A DNA stretch of 64,000 bases from Candidatus Solirubrobacter pratensis (GTDB lineage Bacteria > Actinomycetota > Thermoleophilia > Solirubrobacterales > Solirubrobacteraceae): NCBI RefSeq assembly GCF_000425945.1, contig NZ_AUEK01000003.1, forward strand, positions 558,001-622,000. The letters run 5' to 3'. The position numbers were made by a program, and so were the translations under genes. The stretch's first letter is position 1. Each line of letters opens with the position of its first letter. Positions 14,690-23,345 of the stretch are shown here, one piece after another. The notes under the pieces were generated by a model that was not told the origin of the DNA, did no database searches, and worked only from the letters and a program-made list of their open reading frames with translations.

Positions 14690-15025
14690 TCAGTCGTCGG
14701 GGATGGCGTCGGCGATCTCGTCTGTGACGGCGTCCACCGCGCCTCCGGCGGCGGCTCTTTTCATACGCGACTTCGCGGTGCGCTTGAGCTCGAGCGGCGT
14801 CTCCTTCGCGGCCTCCAGATCGAGCCGGCCGACGGCCTCGGCGAAGCGGAGGTAGGTGTCCACGCTGGCCACGACGATGCGGGCGTCGACGGTCAGGATC
14901 TCGATGCCGACCAGCGACAGGCGGACGTAGGCGTCGATGACGAGGCCTTTGTCGAGGATCAGATCGAGCACGTCGGCCAGTCCGCTGGGCGACGGCCCGC
15001 CGGCGTACCGATTCGAAGCGGCCAT
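14690..15025 (-). CDS. gvpA: Second gas vesicle protein GvpA, orphan copy
   Basis: A 111-residue GvpA with a core almost identical to the operon copy ([20 protein letters not shown], then [20 protein letters not shown]). The C-terminal extension differs: shorter, with [15 protein letters not shown] and an acidic end [10 protein letters not shown]. An AAGGAT site precedes the ATG. It stands alone, on the opposite strand, about 2 kb beyond the operon, so shell subunit supply may be tuned separately. It probably arose by duplication of the copy at 8569. Confidence 0.9.
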   Translation of the reverse strand: MAASNRYAGGPSPSGLADVLDLILDKGLVIDAYVRLSLVGIEILTVDARIVVASVDTYLRFAEAVGRLDLEAAKETPLELKRTAKSRMKRAAAGGAVDAVTDEIADAIPDD

Positions 15026-15059
15026 CCCGCATCCTTCCGGCGCCGGAGCGCCGTTGGTG

Positions 15060-16634
15060 ATGTGCGAAGGGCGTACCGAGGCCGCGCGGGCCGCAAACAC
15101 GTCCGCGCCCGACGTGGCGACGGTCAACGGCACGCCGAGCACGGTCTCGGTGTTCCTGAGGCAGCCGGGCGGCGGGTTCGCGGAGGAGGCCGGCTCGCCG
15201 TTCGCGGTCGGCTCGGGGCCGGGCGGCGCTGCGGTCGGCGACTACAACGGCGACGGCCTACTCGACCTCGCGGTGGCCAACTACAGCTCCAGCAGCGTCT
15301 CGGTGCTCCTGCGGCAGCCCGGCGGCGGGTTCGCGAGCGGGCAGACGATCTCAATCCCGGGCAACCCGCAGGCGATCGTCGCGGGCGACTTCGACGGCCA
15401 GGGCCTCACGGACCTCGCGGTGTCGCTCTACAACGCCGGCCAGGCCGCGGTCCTGCTGAACACGGGCACCGGGTTCGCGCCACAGCCGGACATCGCGACC
15501 GGGACCCAGCCCTCGGTCAACACGGCGGCCGACTTCAATGGCGACGGGCTGACCGACATCGCGCTGATCAACGTCGGCAGCAACAGCGTGTCCGTCCTGA
15601 TCCGCGTGCCGGCCGGCGGGTTCGCCGCCGAGCCGCAGGTCCCGGTGGGCCAGCGCCCCGGCGGCATTGCCACGGCCGACTTCAACGGCGACGGCCGCGC
15701 CGACCTCGCGACGACCGACTACGGCTCCGGCACCGTGTCGATCCTGCTGCGCAACGCGCAGAACAGCGGCTTCGCCGAAGAGGCGGGCTCGCCGATCGCC
15801 GTCAGCGCCGGTCCTGTCGGCATCACCGCCGCGGATCTCGACCGCGACGGCCGGCCGGATCTCGCCGTCGCCGCGAACAGCGGCGCGGTCGACGTGCTCC
15901 GCCGCAACGCCGCCGGCGGCTTCACGCGCGACCCCGCGATCCCGCTCGCCGGCGCGCAGAACGGCATCGCCGCCGCGGACTTCGACGGCGACGGACGCCC
16001 GGACCTCGCCGTGTCGGAGATCACGAACGAGACGTTCAGCGCGCTGTTGAACCCCGCGCCTCCGCCGCCGCCCGCCCCGACGCCGGTTCCGCCATTGCCT
16101 GCGCCCGTCGCCGGCAAGACGGTCAACGTCACGCCCGTCTCCGGCAAGGTGCTGATCAAGCTGCCGCGCGGCACCCGCTACACGCCGCTGACCGCCGCCG
16201 CGCAGATCCCCGTCGGCGCCTCGATCGACACGCGCGCCGGGCGCATCACGATCACCGCCGCGCAGGGCAAGGGCAGGACCGCCTCGGCCGACTTCTACGA
16301 CGGGCTCTTCACGCTCACGCAGACGAAGGGCTCCAAGCCGCTCGCGACGCTCACGCTGACCGAGAAGCTCAGCTGCCCGCGCCGCGGCCGCGGCTCTGCG
16401 GCGGCCGCGAAGAAGAGGTCGCGCAAGCTGTGGGGCGACGGCTCCGGCGCCTTCCGGACCCGCGGGCAGTACAGCTCCGCGACCGTGCGCGGCACGCGCT
16501 GGCTCACGCAGGACAGCTGCGGCGCCACGCTCACGCTCGTGGCCAAGGGCGCCGTGAGCGTCCGCGACCTCGTCAGGCGCAGGACGGCGATCGTTCGCGC
16601 GGGCAAGCGCTACACCGCGCGCCGCAGGCGCTGA
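15060..16634 (+). CDS. FG-GAP/VCBS repeat protein with FecR-like C-terminal module, 5'-truncated
   Basis: At least 524 residues. Six full FG-GAP beta-propeller repeats are seen, each with a calcium-type loop ([78 protein letters not shown]). A Pro-rich linker at about 335-350 leads to a module, [18 protein letters not shown] to [15 protein letters not shown], that I associate with secreted proteins of Solirubrobacterales. The protein should be exported, yet no signal peptide exists: the frame begins in the middle of the first repeat ([15 protein letters not shown]), only 34 nt from the divergent gvpA2 start. The 5' end was evidently lost, so expression or export is doubtful. Confidence 0.75.
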   Translation: MCEGRTEAARAANTSAPDVATVNGTPSTVSVFLRQPGGGFAEEAGSPFAVGSGPGGAAVGDYNGDGLLDLAVANYSSSSVSVLLRQPGGGFASGQTISIPGNPQAIVAGDFDGQGLTDLAVSLYNAGQAAVLLNTGTGFAPQPDIATGTQPSVNTAADFNGDGLTDIALINVGSNSVSVLIRVPAGGFAAEPQVPVGQRPGGIATADFNGDGRADLATTDYGSGTVSILLRNAQNSGFAEEAGSPIAVSAGPVGITAADLDRDGRPDLAVAANSGAVDVLRRNAAGGFTRDPAIPLAGAQNGIAAADFDGDGRPDLAVSEITNETFSALLNPAPPPPPAPTPVPPLPAPVAGKTVNVTPVSGKVLIKLPRGTRYTPLTAAAQIPVGASIDTRAGRITITAAQGKGRTASADFYDGLFTLTQTKGSKPLATLTLTEKLSCPRRGRGSAAAAKKRSRKLWGDGSGAFRTRGQYSSATVRGTRWLTQDSCGATLTLVAKGAVSVRDLVRRRTAIVRAGKRYTARRRR

Positions 16635-16640
16635 CCGCTC

Positions 16641-16813
16641 CGCACCTGCAGGTACGGCCAACCCCCGGTCGCCGGGTGGAACCCCGACCTCGAAACGCGG
16701 GTTGAGTCCGCGCGAGACGCCAGCCAGCCGTGTGCCATCGCGGCCCCGGCTGCGAGAACGTTTCCAGTACACCGCAGCTCCTCCAAAGCCGCCACGCAGA
16801 CAGAGAGCCAGCC
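16641..16813 (+). ncRNA. Conserved 5' leader, copy 2 (candidate structured RNA)
   Basis: Second copy of the leader at 5375-5604. Shared blocks in order: GGTACGGCCAACCCCCGG, CGAAACGCGGG, GACGCCAGCCAGCCG, GCTGCGAGAACG, GCTCCTCC and GACAGAGAGCC before the ATG. Inside it, CCCGG-TCG-CCGGG (near 16662-16675) can pair. It is about 55 nt shorter than copy 1, the difference lying between TGCGAGA and the start codon. It fills the gap between the FG-GAP gene and the second short peptide. No known RNA class is recognised. Confidence 0.45.
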
Positions 16814-16948
16814 ATGACCGTCCTCGCCACCTCCAGCCGCCGCCCGTCCACCGACCACTCCTTCGTGGTTCCCGTCGTGGAGGAGGTCTCGCCGCAGCAG
16901 GCAAAGCCCGCGGCGGGCCCCCGCCTGCTGACGGCCCAGCGCGGGTAG
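16814..16948 (+). CDS. Short peptide of the FVVPVV family, copy 2
   Basis: A 44-residue peptide: basic N-terminus (ATSSRRPST), core DHSFVVPVVEEVSPQQ, then KPAAGPRLLTAQRG. Compared with copy 1 the core FVVPVV and the aromatic-to-Gln spacing are kept while the ends diverge, which is the pattern of purifying selection on a short functional core. The start context GCCATGACC is identical to copy 1. No Cys, no transmembrane helix and no obvious processing enzyme nearby. The next gene starts 10 nt later. Function unknown. Confidence 0.55.
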   Translation: MTVLATSSRRPSTDHSFVVPVVEEVSPQQAKPAAGPRLLTAQRG

Positions 16949-16958
16949 ACAGTCGTCC

Positions 16959-17321
16959 ATGGACGACGACGAGCGGGTCGACCCGAGCGAGCAGCGCGGC
17001 GGGACGACACCGGGCGACGCCGAGGCCCGGGAGAAGGGCGAGTGGGTCCAGGCCGCGGCGGAGGGCGTCGTCCCCGCCGGGCTGGGGGGATCGGATGCGC
17101 CCGAGGAGAAGCTCGGCACCGATCCCGAGCTCAAGAGCGCCGCGCTCGGGCGCACGACGGGCAGCGACGAGCCCGCCACCTCGGAGGGGATCGACCTCGA
17201 GGCCGGCGACGCGGCCGACGCGACGACCGACGCCCGGCCGCCGATCCCCGCGGATGCCGAGCCCGACCTCAAGGATGCGACGGCAGGCCCGCGCAAGCCG
17301 GACGCGGACTCGGCGGCGTAG
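16959..17321 (+). CDS. Acidic, probably disordered protein of unknown function
   Basis: A 120-residue protein rich in Asp, Glu, Ala, Pro and Gly, with no Cys and few hydrophobics; almost certainly disordered. A short region, GEWVQAAAEGVVPAGLGGSD, is the only part with possible structure, and PEEKLGTDPELKS recalls small actinobacterial proteins of unknown role. It begins 10 nt after the second short peptide, so both may share a transcript. No clear ribosome site. Confidence 0.6.
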   Translation: MDDDERVDPSEQRGGTTPGDAEAREKGEWVQAAAEGVVPAGLGGSDAPEEKLGTDPELKSAALGRTTGSDEPATSEGIDLEAGDAADATTDARPPIPADAEPDLKDATAGPRKPDADSAA

Positions 17322-17329
17322 CTCGGCCG

Positions 17330-17569
17330 CTAGCCGAACAGGCCGGCGAGCCAGGAGCCGCCGAAGAGCAGCACCGCGACGAAGACGGCGAGCGGAAGGC
17401 GATAGCCGGCCCCGAAGCTGAGCGCGGCGAGAAACGATCCGGCGCGGTTCAGCGCGCCCGGCCCCGAGTCCCAGCGGCGCGTGTCGAGATCGGCGCCGCA
17501 GATCGCGCAGCCGGCCGCGTAGGGCGAAACTCGCTCCCTGCAGTCGGGGCAGCGGCTGCGATCAGGCAT
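17330..17569 (-). CDS. Zinc-ribbon membrane protein
   Basis: A 79-residue protein. The N-terminus has two CxxC pairs (CPDC and CAIC) forming a zinc ribbon of the zf-ribbon_3 type, followed by one long hydrophobic segment (LPLAVFVAVLLFGGSWLAGL). Such proteins are common and uncharacterised. It converges on the acidic gene, with 8 nt between stops. Confidence 0.7.
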   Translation of the reverse strand: MPDRSRCPDCRERVSPYAAGCAICGADLDTRRWDSGPGALNRAGSFLAALSFGAGYRLPLAVFVAVLLFGGSWLAGLFG

Positions 17570-17645
17570 CCATATCCATTCCGGTCATGTGCCGCGAAGA
17601 GTAGGCGCAGCGGCGCTCGCCGCCAACTGGACGTCCGCACTGGGA

Positions 17646-18308
17646 TCACGTGCCGCCGCAGGCGCGCGGCGTCGTGACGGCGGGATCCGGGATCGGATCC
17701 GGGCGGCCGGAGATCTTGCAGTAGGCGAACCGCCCGCTGTCGAAGTGCACGAGGGCGCGGTACGGATAGCCGATCGCGCCCGCCTCGCCGCCCGCGCTGC
17801 GCTGGATGTCGGCGACCACGGCGACGCAGGCGTAGCGGCCGTCGGTCCGCGAGAGGTCGCGCTCGGGCGGCGTCCCGCCGACGGTGCGCGGGAAGCGCTC
17901 GCAGGTGGCGCGCAGGATCGGTCCGCGCAGGCGGCGCTCCGCCACGCGCCGGCGGGCGTCGGTGAGGATCGCCGAGGAGACGTCGGACATGAGCCCCGCG
18001 CGGGCGTCGAGCCGGGCGTGCGAAGAGGCGCCGGCCGGGGCCACCGAACGGGAGCGGCCGCTGCGCGGGCTCTGCTCGGCCTGCAGCTCGCGGATCATCC
18101 GCGCGTGCTGCGCGGCGACGATCCGCGCCGAGCGCGCCGAGCGCTCCGAGCGCGAGTGGCTGATCGAGGGCGCCAGCACCGCCGCCGCGGCGATCGCTGC
18201 CACCAGCGTCACGCCCACCGCGATCCGGACCGCGACCCCGGTCCGGCGCCAGAGCCAGCCCGGGAGCTGGGCGAATCCGGGCAGCGGCTCGTAGCGGTCT
18301 GAGGACAC
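17646..18308 (-). CDS. Membrane-anchored protein of unknown function
   Basis: A 220-residue protein from a GTG at 18308; a longer frame exists to 18347. Residues 25-50 form one membrane helix (VAVRIAVGVTLVAAIAAAAV), after which a Ser/Arg/Ala-rich stretch leads to an extracellular domain of about 110 residues with Cys at CERFP, YACVAV, FAYCKI and RACGGT near the end, likely paired as disulfides. No family is recognised. It diverges from the LysR gene across about 70 nt that contain the direct repeat CACAAGCACAAGCAC. Confidence 0.65.
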   Translation of the reverse strand: MSSDRYEPLPGFAQLPGWLWRRTGVAVRIAVGVTLVAAIAAAAVLAPSISHSRSERSARSARIVAAQHARMIRELQAEQSPRSGRSRSVAPAGASSHARLDARAGLMSDVSSAILTDARRRVAERRLRGPILRATCERFPRTVGGTPPERDLSRTDGRYACVAVVADIQRSAGGEAGAIGYPYRALVHFDSGRFAYCKISGRPDPIPDPAVTTPRACGGT

Positions 18309-18378
18309 GCGCCGAGTGTGCGGGGCGCACAGCACAAGCACAAGCACCGATGACTACCGCCGAGCGTAAGCTCAGCTG

Positions 18379-19233
18379 ATGCTCGACGTCAAGCGCCTCC
18401 GCCTCCTGAGCGAGCTTGCGCGCCGCGGGACGATCGCCGCCGTCGCCCGCACGGTCGGCTACACGCCCTCGGCGGTCTCCCAGTCGCTCGCCCAGCTCGA
18501 GCGCGAGGCCGGCGTGGCCCTGCTCGAGCGCGACGGCCGCCGCGTCCGCCTGACGCCGGCCGCGCGTGCCCTCGTGCGGCGTGCGGACCGGATCCTGCAG
18601 GAGCTCGACGCCGCCGAGGCCGCGCTTGCCGCCGAGCACGAGACGGTCAAGGGCGCGCTCGTGATCGGGGCGTTCCCGAGCGCCGCGACGGCGCTCGTCG
18701 TGCCCGCCGTCAGGCAGCTCGCCGTCCGCCACCCGGAGCTGGGCTGCACGATTCGCGAGCACGAGCCGGAGGAGGGGATCCCGCTGCTGCGCGCGGGTGA
18801 GCTGGATCTGCTCGTCTCCGAGAGCTACGACGGCGTCGCCGACGCGCCCGCCGGCGGGCTGGAGCGCCACCCGCTGCTGAGCGAGCCGCTGCTGCTCGTG
18901 CTCCCCGACGGCCCGGCCCCGGCCGACCTGGACGCCCTGCCGTGGATCGGCGGCCTCGCCGGCACGCAGTACGCCGCCGCGCTCCAGCTGGCCTGCCGCG
19001 CGGCCGGCCTGCAGCCGCGGTTCGCGCACCGCGCCGACGAGGCGTCGGTGCACGTCGCGCTCGTCGCCGCCGGCCTCGGCATCGGGCTGCTCCCGGCGCT
19101 CGCGTGCACGCCCGCGCCCGGCGTGCGCTTCACCGAGTTCGAGCACGCCCCGCGCCGCCACGTCTTCGCGCTCGCCCGCCGCGGCGCGGCGCGGCGGCCG
19201 ACGGTCGCCGCCGCGCTGGAGGCGATGCGCTGA
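18379..19233 (+). CDS. LysR-family transcriptional regulator
   Basis: A 284-residue regulator. Residues 3-62 form the LysR winged HTH (RLRLLSELARRGTIAAVART, SAVSQSLAQLEREAG, LLERDGRRVRLT). Residues 90-280 form the periplasmic-binding-like effector domain (VIGAFPSAATALVVPAV, LVAAGLGIGLLPALA). It may control the divergent membrane protein gene or the downstream adenylate kinase, but neither link is supported beyond position. The inducer is unknown. Confidence 0.92.
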   Translation: MLDVKRLRLLSELARRGTIAAVARTVGYTPSAVSQSLAQLEREAGVALLERDGRRVRLTPAARALVRRADRILQELDAAEAALAAEHETVKGALVIGAFPSAATALVVPAVRQLAVRHPELGCTIREHEPEEGIPLLRAGELDLLVSESYDGVADAPAGGLERHPLLSEPLLLVLPDGPAPADLDALPWIGGLAGTQYAAALQLACRAAGLQPRFAHRADEASVHVALVAAGLGIGLLPALACTPAPGVRFTEFEHAPRRHVFALARRGAARRPTVAAALEAMR

Positions 19234-19239
19234 GCTGCG

Positions 19240-19752
19240 CTACGCGTCGTGCACGCGCTCGCGCAGCTCGGCGGCGATCTCGTCCTCCGGCCGGTTGCCG
19301 TCGACCTCCACCAGCACGTCGCGGTAGTGGTCCACGAGCGGGCGCGTGTCGCGCTGGTACTCGCGCAGGCGCTCGGCGATCACGTCCTCGCGGTCGTCTT
19401 CGCGCCCCCGTCCGAGCAGCCGGCGCACCAGCTCCGTCTCGGGCACGTCGAGGTGGACGACGGCGTCGAAGTCCACCTGCCGGGCCTGCGGAAGCGTGCG
19501 CGGGAAGCCGTCGAGCACGTAGCCGTCGTGGTGCCCGAGCACCGGCAGGACGGCCTCGGTCACCAGCTCGTCCGGCGCGAGCCGGCCCGCGTCCATGTGC
19601 GACGCGACCTCGCGGCCGAGCGGCGTGTCCTCCGCCACGGCCTCGCGCAGCAGGTCGCCGGAGGAGATGTGGTCGACGCCGAGCTCGCGGGCGAGCCGCG
19701 CGCCTTGCGTGCCCTTCCCGCTCCCGGGCGCCCCGAGCATCAGTACCTTCAT
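19240..19752 (-). CDS. adk: Adenylate kinase (short form)
   Basis: A 170-residue nucleoside monophosphate kinase that converts ATP plus AMP to 2 ADP in the cytoplasm. Visible motifs: P-loop GAPGSGKGTQ at residues 7-16, AMP-binding SSGDLLR and DGFPRTLPQA, and a LID start VRRLLGRGREDD. The LID is the short type without zinc Cys residues; at 170 residues it is shorter than most bacterial Adk (180-215). The main adk normally sits in the ribosomal protein operon, so this is probably a second copy or a related kinase. It converges on the LysR gene. Confidence 0.85.
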   Translation of the reverse strand: MKVLMLGAPGSGKGTQGARLARELGVDHISSGDLLREAVAEDTPLGREVASHMDAGRLAPDELVTEAVLPVLGHHDGYVLDGFPRTLPQARQVDFDAVVHLDVPETELVRRLLGRGREDDREDVIAERLREYQRDTRPLVDHYRDVLVEVDGNRPEDEIAAELRERVHDA

Positions 19753-19845
19753 CGCTTAACCAGTACCCGCTCAGGGGGCGCAGCGCCAGAACGGCTTCAC
19801 GAATGGCGCTTGCCCGTACGCGCGGGACTCCGGTAGCGTCGCGCC

Positions 19846-22389
19846 GTGACCCGGCCGGAGCGTGAGCAGCGGGAAGCGCAGCCGGGGCCTGAGCGCGCGC
19901 CGAAGCCGCCCTCCGCTCCCGCCGCCCCGGCCGTCGGCCGCCTGCTGGCGCTGCAGCGCGCGGCGGGCAACTCCGCCGTCACCGCGATGCTGGCCCGCAT
20001 CGGCGGCGCTCCCGCCGTCGCGCCGCCGCCGGTCGCCTCGGTCCATCACACGCAGGCCGAGCTCGAGGCGATGACGCTCGAGGAGTTCGAGAGGTTCGCC
20101 GAAGGCCAGGCCGACTGGGCGGCCGAGCCGGGGCGGCCCGCCGCCACGCCCACGCTGGGGCCCGCGTTCAAGGCCAAGCTCCGCGCGCTGCTGGAGTTCG
20201 CGCGCGAGGACGACGGCGGCGTCCGGCCGGTGCTCGCCGGCTGCGGCACGATGACCGTCCGCGACCTGGTCGCGACGGGGCTGACGTTCAGCGTGCGGGC
20301 GAAGCTGCGCAGCTACGCCCAGGCGGTCGCGCAGTCGCACGTCACGATCCAGGTGCAGCCGACCGCCGACGTCGCGCGCGCCCAGGTGCTGGGCGAGGCG
20401 GTGAGGAAGCTCGAGGCGATGCCGGGGCCGGGCGTCAGCCACACGATCTTCAAGCAGACCGATGCCGACTCGCTCGGCGACCTGGTCGACTCCGGTCACC
20501 TGGACGACTTCATCGCCTATTGCCGCCGCTGCCACCCGCTGCTGGAGGCGCCCGGCGCCGAGATCGACTCCTATCTGGCGCTGCGCAACGAGGGCGCCGA
20601 TCCGATCGCCTACAGCAGCCGCCTGGCCGACGTCCGCAACTTCCACCGCTTCGAGAAGGCCGCGCTGGACGCGCTCGTGCTCAACCGCCGCCACACGGCC
20701 AAGGACCGGCCGCTGTTCCTGATCCTGCACTCCAACTTCGACCACAACGGCGCCTTCCACCGCGATCCGAACCTGACCGCGGTGATCACCGAAGCGCGCC
20801 ATCTGACGCTGCTGATCGAGGGCAAGGAGACGCTGGACGAGATCTCCTCCGAGCTCTCGCCGCTCGCCCATCGCTACGGCCAGGGCAACCAGGTCTCGCA
20901 GGTGATGTTCGCCGGACACGGCAACAGCAACGTGATCCAGATGGCGGGCACGATGGACACCACCGCGCTGGACGCCGGCGAGGCGCCCGAGCGTGCGGAG
21001 CTCGGTCACGACATCACGTCGGCGCCTGGTCAGACCGCGGACACGGACAGGCTGCTGCACGAGCTGCTGGCGCACATGGCGACCGACGGCAGCGCCCGCA
21101 TCGTGCTCAACGGCTGCCTGACGGCGTCCAACTCGGTCAACGCGCCGCTGGACCCCGACCCGAGGAGGGCGGCGGCGCAGGTCCAGGCCGCGATCTCCGC
21201 CGAGCCGAGCCTTGCCACCTACCTCGGCCAGGCCGCGGCCGCGAGCAACGTCAGCGTGCGCGGCGCCAACGCCTCCTTCGGGCAGGTCGGGCTGATGGAC
21301 CCGTCCGGCAACCTCGACATCGTCGCGGCCGGCGGCGCGGATCCGATGCTGACGGCGCCCAAGATCGACTACATCCGCGGCGGCACCGAGCCGCAGGGCG
21401 CGCTGCGCGCGGTGCTGGAGGTGTGGGCGGCGGACCGCGCCGCCTCGCCGCCGGGCACGTCGGCGCTGGACGCGATGCGCAACCGGCTGGCGACCGAGGC
21501 GCCTACGCCCGACTGGGACGCCCGCATCATCCGCACGCTCTACACGATCGTCGGCGCCAACTCCGACAACGGCGAGCTGATCCGCCGGCTCGGCAACTGC
21601 GCGGGCGACCTGAGCGAGCTCAAGCACGCCGAGCAGTGCCGCGTCGGCGCGCTCGCGAGCGTTCCCGCGGCGCAGGTGGCGACGATCTTCAACGGCGTCA
21701 CGCCGACCGACCTGTGGGCGACGCAACCGCGCATCCCGCTCGTGATCCTCCAGCGCTGGCTGCACGACGACGCGACCAAGAAGGCGGCGTTCCTCGCCCA
21801 GCTCGGCGGTGCGGCGTTCACGTGCAACACCGCCAAGGGCTTCGTCGACATCCCGCTGCTGGGCGCGAAGCTCGGCGAGCTGATTCCGGTCGCCGACGCG
21901 CCGCGCGCCACGCCCGGGCAGCTGAAGCTCTCGCTCCTCGGCGCCGCCCGCGGCGCGCCGGACGCGACCTGCCGCGACTTCCTGCGCGCGGTCGTCGGCG
22001 GCAACCCCGGATTCCCGCCCGCGCTCGGCATCGACGGGCTGCTCGGCGGCATGTCGACGCAGGCCGACGTGGAGATCGCGATCGGCGTGCGCGGGCCGGC
22101 GGCGACCCCTCCGGTGGGCGGTCCGGCGGCGCCCCCGAACAACGTCGACCTCGACGGCGACGGCGTCAACGACTTCCGGGTCGAGCCGATCACCCGCCGC
22201 GGCGCGGTCACCGCCTCGAGCCTGCACGTGCGCCGGCGCCCCGACGTCGGCGCGGACTCGCTCGACCTGCTGCCGCGGGGGGCGCGCGTGAGCCTGATCG
22301 GCACGTCGGGCGACTGGTACGCGATCGAGCACCGTCCCGGGACGGCGTTCGTCCACCACGACTGGGTCGAGCTACGCGACCAGCTCTAG
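19846..22389 (+). CDS. eCIS-tagged protein with caspase/CHAT-like His-Cys pair and C-terminal SH3 domain
   Basis: An 847-residue protein. Residues 30-52 contain VGRLLALQRAAGNSAVTAML, a tag typical of proteins encoded with extracellular contractile injection systems. A central region has LFLILHSNFDHNG, then MFAGHGNSN with H358, and RIVLNGCLTASNS with C424: the His-Gly and Cys pattern of clan CD cysteine peptidases (caspase, CHAT). Residues about 780-845 form a bacterial SH3 domain (SSLHVRRRPDVGA, YAIEHRPG). No signal peptide is seen. It may be an injected protease effector; no structural injection genes are nearby. The function is inference from motifs. Confidence 0.65.
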   Translation: MTRPEREQREAQPGPERAPKPPSAPAAPAVGRLLALQRAAGNSAVTAMLARIGGAPAVAPPPVASVHHTQAELEAMTLEEFERFAEGQADWAAEPGRPAATPTLGPAFKAKLRALLEFAREDDGGVRPVLAGCGTMTVRDLVATGLTFSVRAKLRSYAQAVAQSHVTIQVQPTADVARAQVLGEAVRKLEAMPGPGVSHTIFKQTDADSLGDLVDSGHLDDFIAYCRRCHPLLEAPGAEIDSYLALRNEGADPIAYSSRLADVRNFHRFEKAALDALVLNRRHTAKDRPLFLILHSNFDHNGAFHRDPNLTAVITEARHLTLLIEGKETLDEISSELSPLAHRYGQGNQVSQVMFAGHGNSNVIQMAGTMDTTALDAGEAPERAELGHDITSAPGQTADTDRLLHELLAHMATDGSARIVLNGCLTASNSVNAPLDPDPRRAAAQVQAAISAEPSLATYLGQAAAASNVSVRGANASFGQVGLMDPSGNLDIVAAGGADPMLTAPKIDYIRGGTEPQGALRAVLEVWAADRAASPPGTSALDAMRNRLATEAPTPDWDARIIRTLYTIVGANSDNGELIRRLGNCAGDLSELKHAEQCRVGALASVPAAQVATIFNGVTPTDLWATQPRIPLVILQRWLHDDATKKAAFLAQLGGAAFTCNTAKGFVDIPLLGAKLGELIPVADAPRATPGQLKLSLLGAARGAPDATCRDFLRAVVGGNPGFPPALGIDGLLGGMSTQADVEIAIGVRGPAATPPVGGPAAPPNNVDLDGDGVNDFRVEPITRRGAVTASSLHVRRRPDVGADSLDLLPRGARVSLIGTSGDWYAIEHRPGTAFVHHDWVELRDQL

Positions 22390-23307
22390 GGCTGCCACGC
22401 CGCCGGCCGGCCCGGCGCGCGCGGCCAGCAGGCGCTTGCCGGAGGGGTGGAAGGCCAGGCCGGTGACGGGCGCGCCGGCGTCGAGCTGACCGAGCAGGTC
22501 GCCGGCGAGCGACCACAGGCGCACGAGGCCGTCCTCGCCGCCGGTCGCGAGCGCCTCGCCGCCGGGGTGCCACGCGAGCCCGGCCGCCTCGCCCTCGTGC
22601 GCGAGCCAGCGCGCGACCTCCTCCCACGTGCCGGAGTCCCAGACGGCGACGGTGCCGTCCGCGGAGCCGGCCGCCAAGTGCGCGCCGTCGAGCCGCAGCG
22701 TGCGGGCGACGGTGGCGAACGCGGCGAGCACCGCGAGCGGGCGGCCGGACGCGCGGTCGCGCACGTCGATCGCGCGCCCCCCGGAGGCGACGAGCGCGTC
22801 GCCGACGACGATCGCCGTCCTCGGCTCCGAGCGCGTGCCCTCCCAGATCACGAGCGGCGCGTCGCCGTCGAGCAGCACCAGGCGGGCCGGCGGGCCGCTC
22901 CAGCCGGCGCCGGCGGAGGTCCCGCGCGGCGGGCGGTACTCGCCGTAGAGCGCGAGCGCGCTGCCGTCAGGCGCCCAGGCGCCGGCGCTCGCCATGAAGC
23001 CCTCGGCGGCCTCGCTCGGCAGGCCGGTCGCGAGCGTCTCGGCGACGGGCGGCCGCGGAGCCCAGGCGCGCGCGCCGCGGTCGTAGGCGAGCGGGGCGAC
23101 GAGCACGCGGGCGCCGTCGGAGGAGAACGTCAGCTCGCCGAGGATCTCGCCCGCGACGCCCTCGGCCGCGACGAGCGCATCGTCCTCGAACAGGCGCAGC
23201 TCCTGCCGGGACGAGCAGGCCCACGCGCTGCCGTCGGGCGCGTAGGCCACGCGCTGGCCGATCGCGTCGTGCCATTCGCGCGCCAGCTCGAGCCCGACGG
23301 CGGTCAT
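22372..23307 (-). CDS. WD40-repeat protein
   Basis: A 311-residue protein with a WD40 beta-propeller. Clear blades end in AVWDSGTW and VRLWSLAG, with GSADGTVAVW, GGEDGLVRLW and AFHPSGKRLLAA showing the GH/WD spacing; earlier blades are degenerate. Cytoplasmic, no signal peptide. Its 3' end overlaps the convergent eCIS-tagged gene by 18 nt. WD40 proteins occur in some injection-system loci, so a functional link is possible but unproved. Confidence 0.8.
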   Translation of the reverse strand: MTAVGLELAREWHDAIGQRVAYAPDGSAWACSSRQELRLFEDDALVAAEGVAGEILGELTFSSDGARVLVAPLAYDRGARAWAPRPPVAETLATGLPSEAAEGFMASAGAWAPDGSALALYGEYRPPRGTSAGAGWSGPPARLVLLDGDAPLVIWEGTRSEPRTAIVVGDALVASGGRAIDVRDRASGRPLAVLAAFATVARTLRLDGAHLAAGSADGTVAVWDSGTWEEVARWLAHEGEAAGLAWHPGGEALATGGEDGLVRLWSLAGDLLGQLDAGAPVTGLAFHPSGKRLLAARAGPAGGVAALELVA

Positions 23308-23345
23308 GCGCGAACCCTACCTGGGGCGCGGTGGCCGGCGGCAGA

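Noticed and set aside
19771..22359. Open frame of about 860 codons antisense to the caspase-like gene
   Set aside because: Repetitive Arg/Ala/Val content, no domain, and full overlap with a well supported plus-strand gene.
22372..23307. Claiming the WD40 gene as part of an injection system locus
   Set aside because: Only neighbourhood and an 18-nt convergent overlap support it; no eCIS tag is present in the protein.
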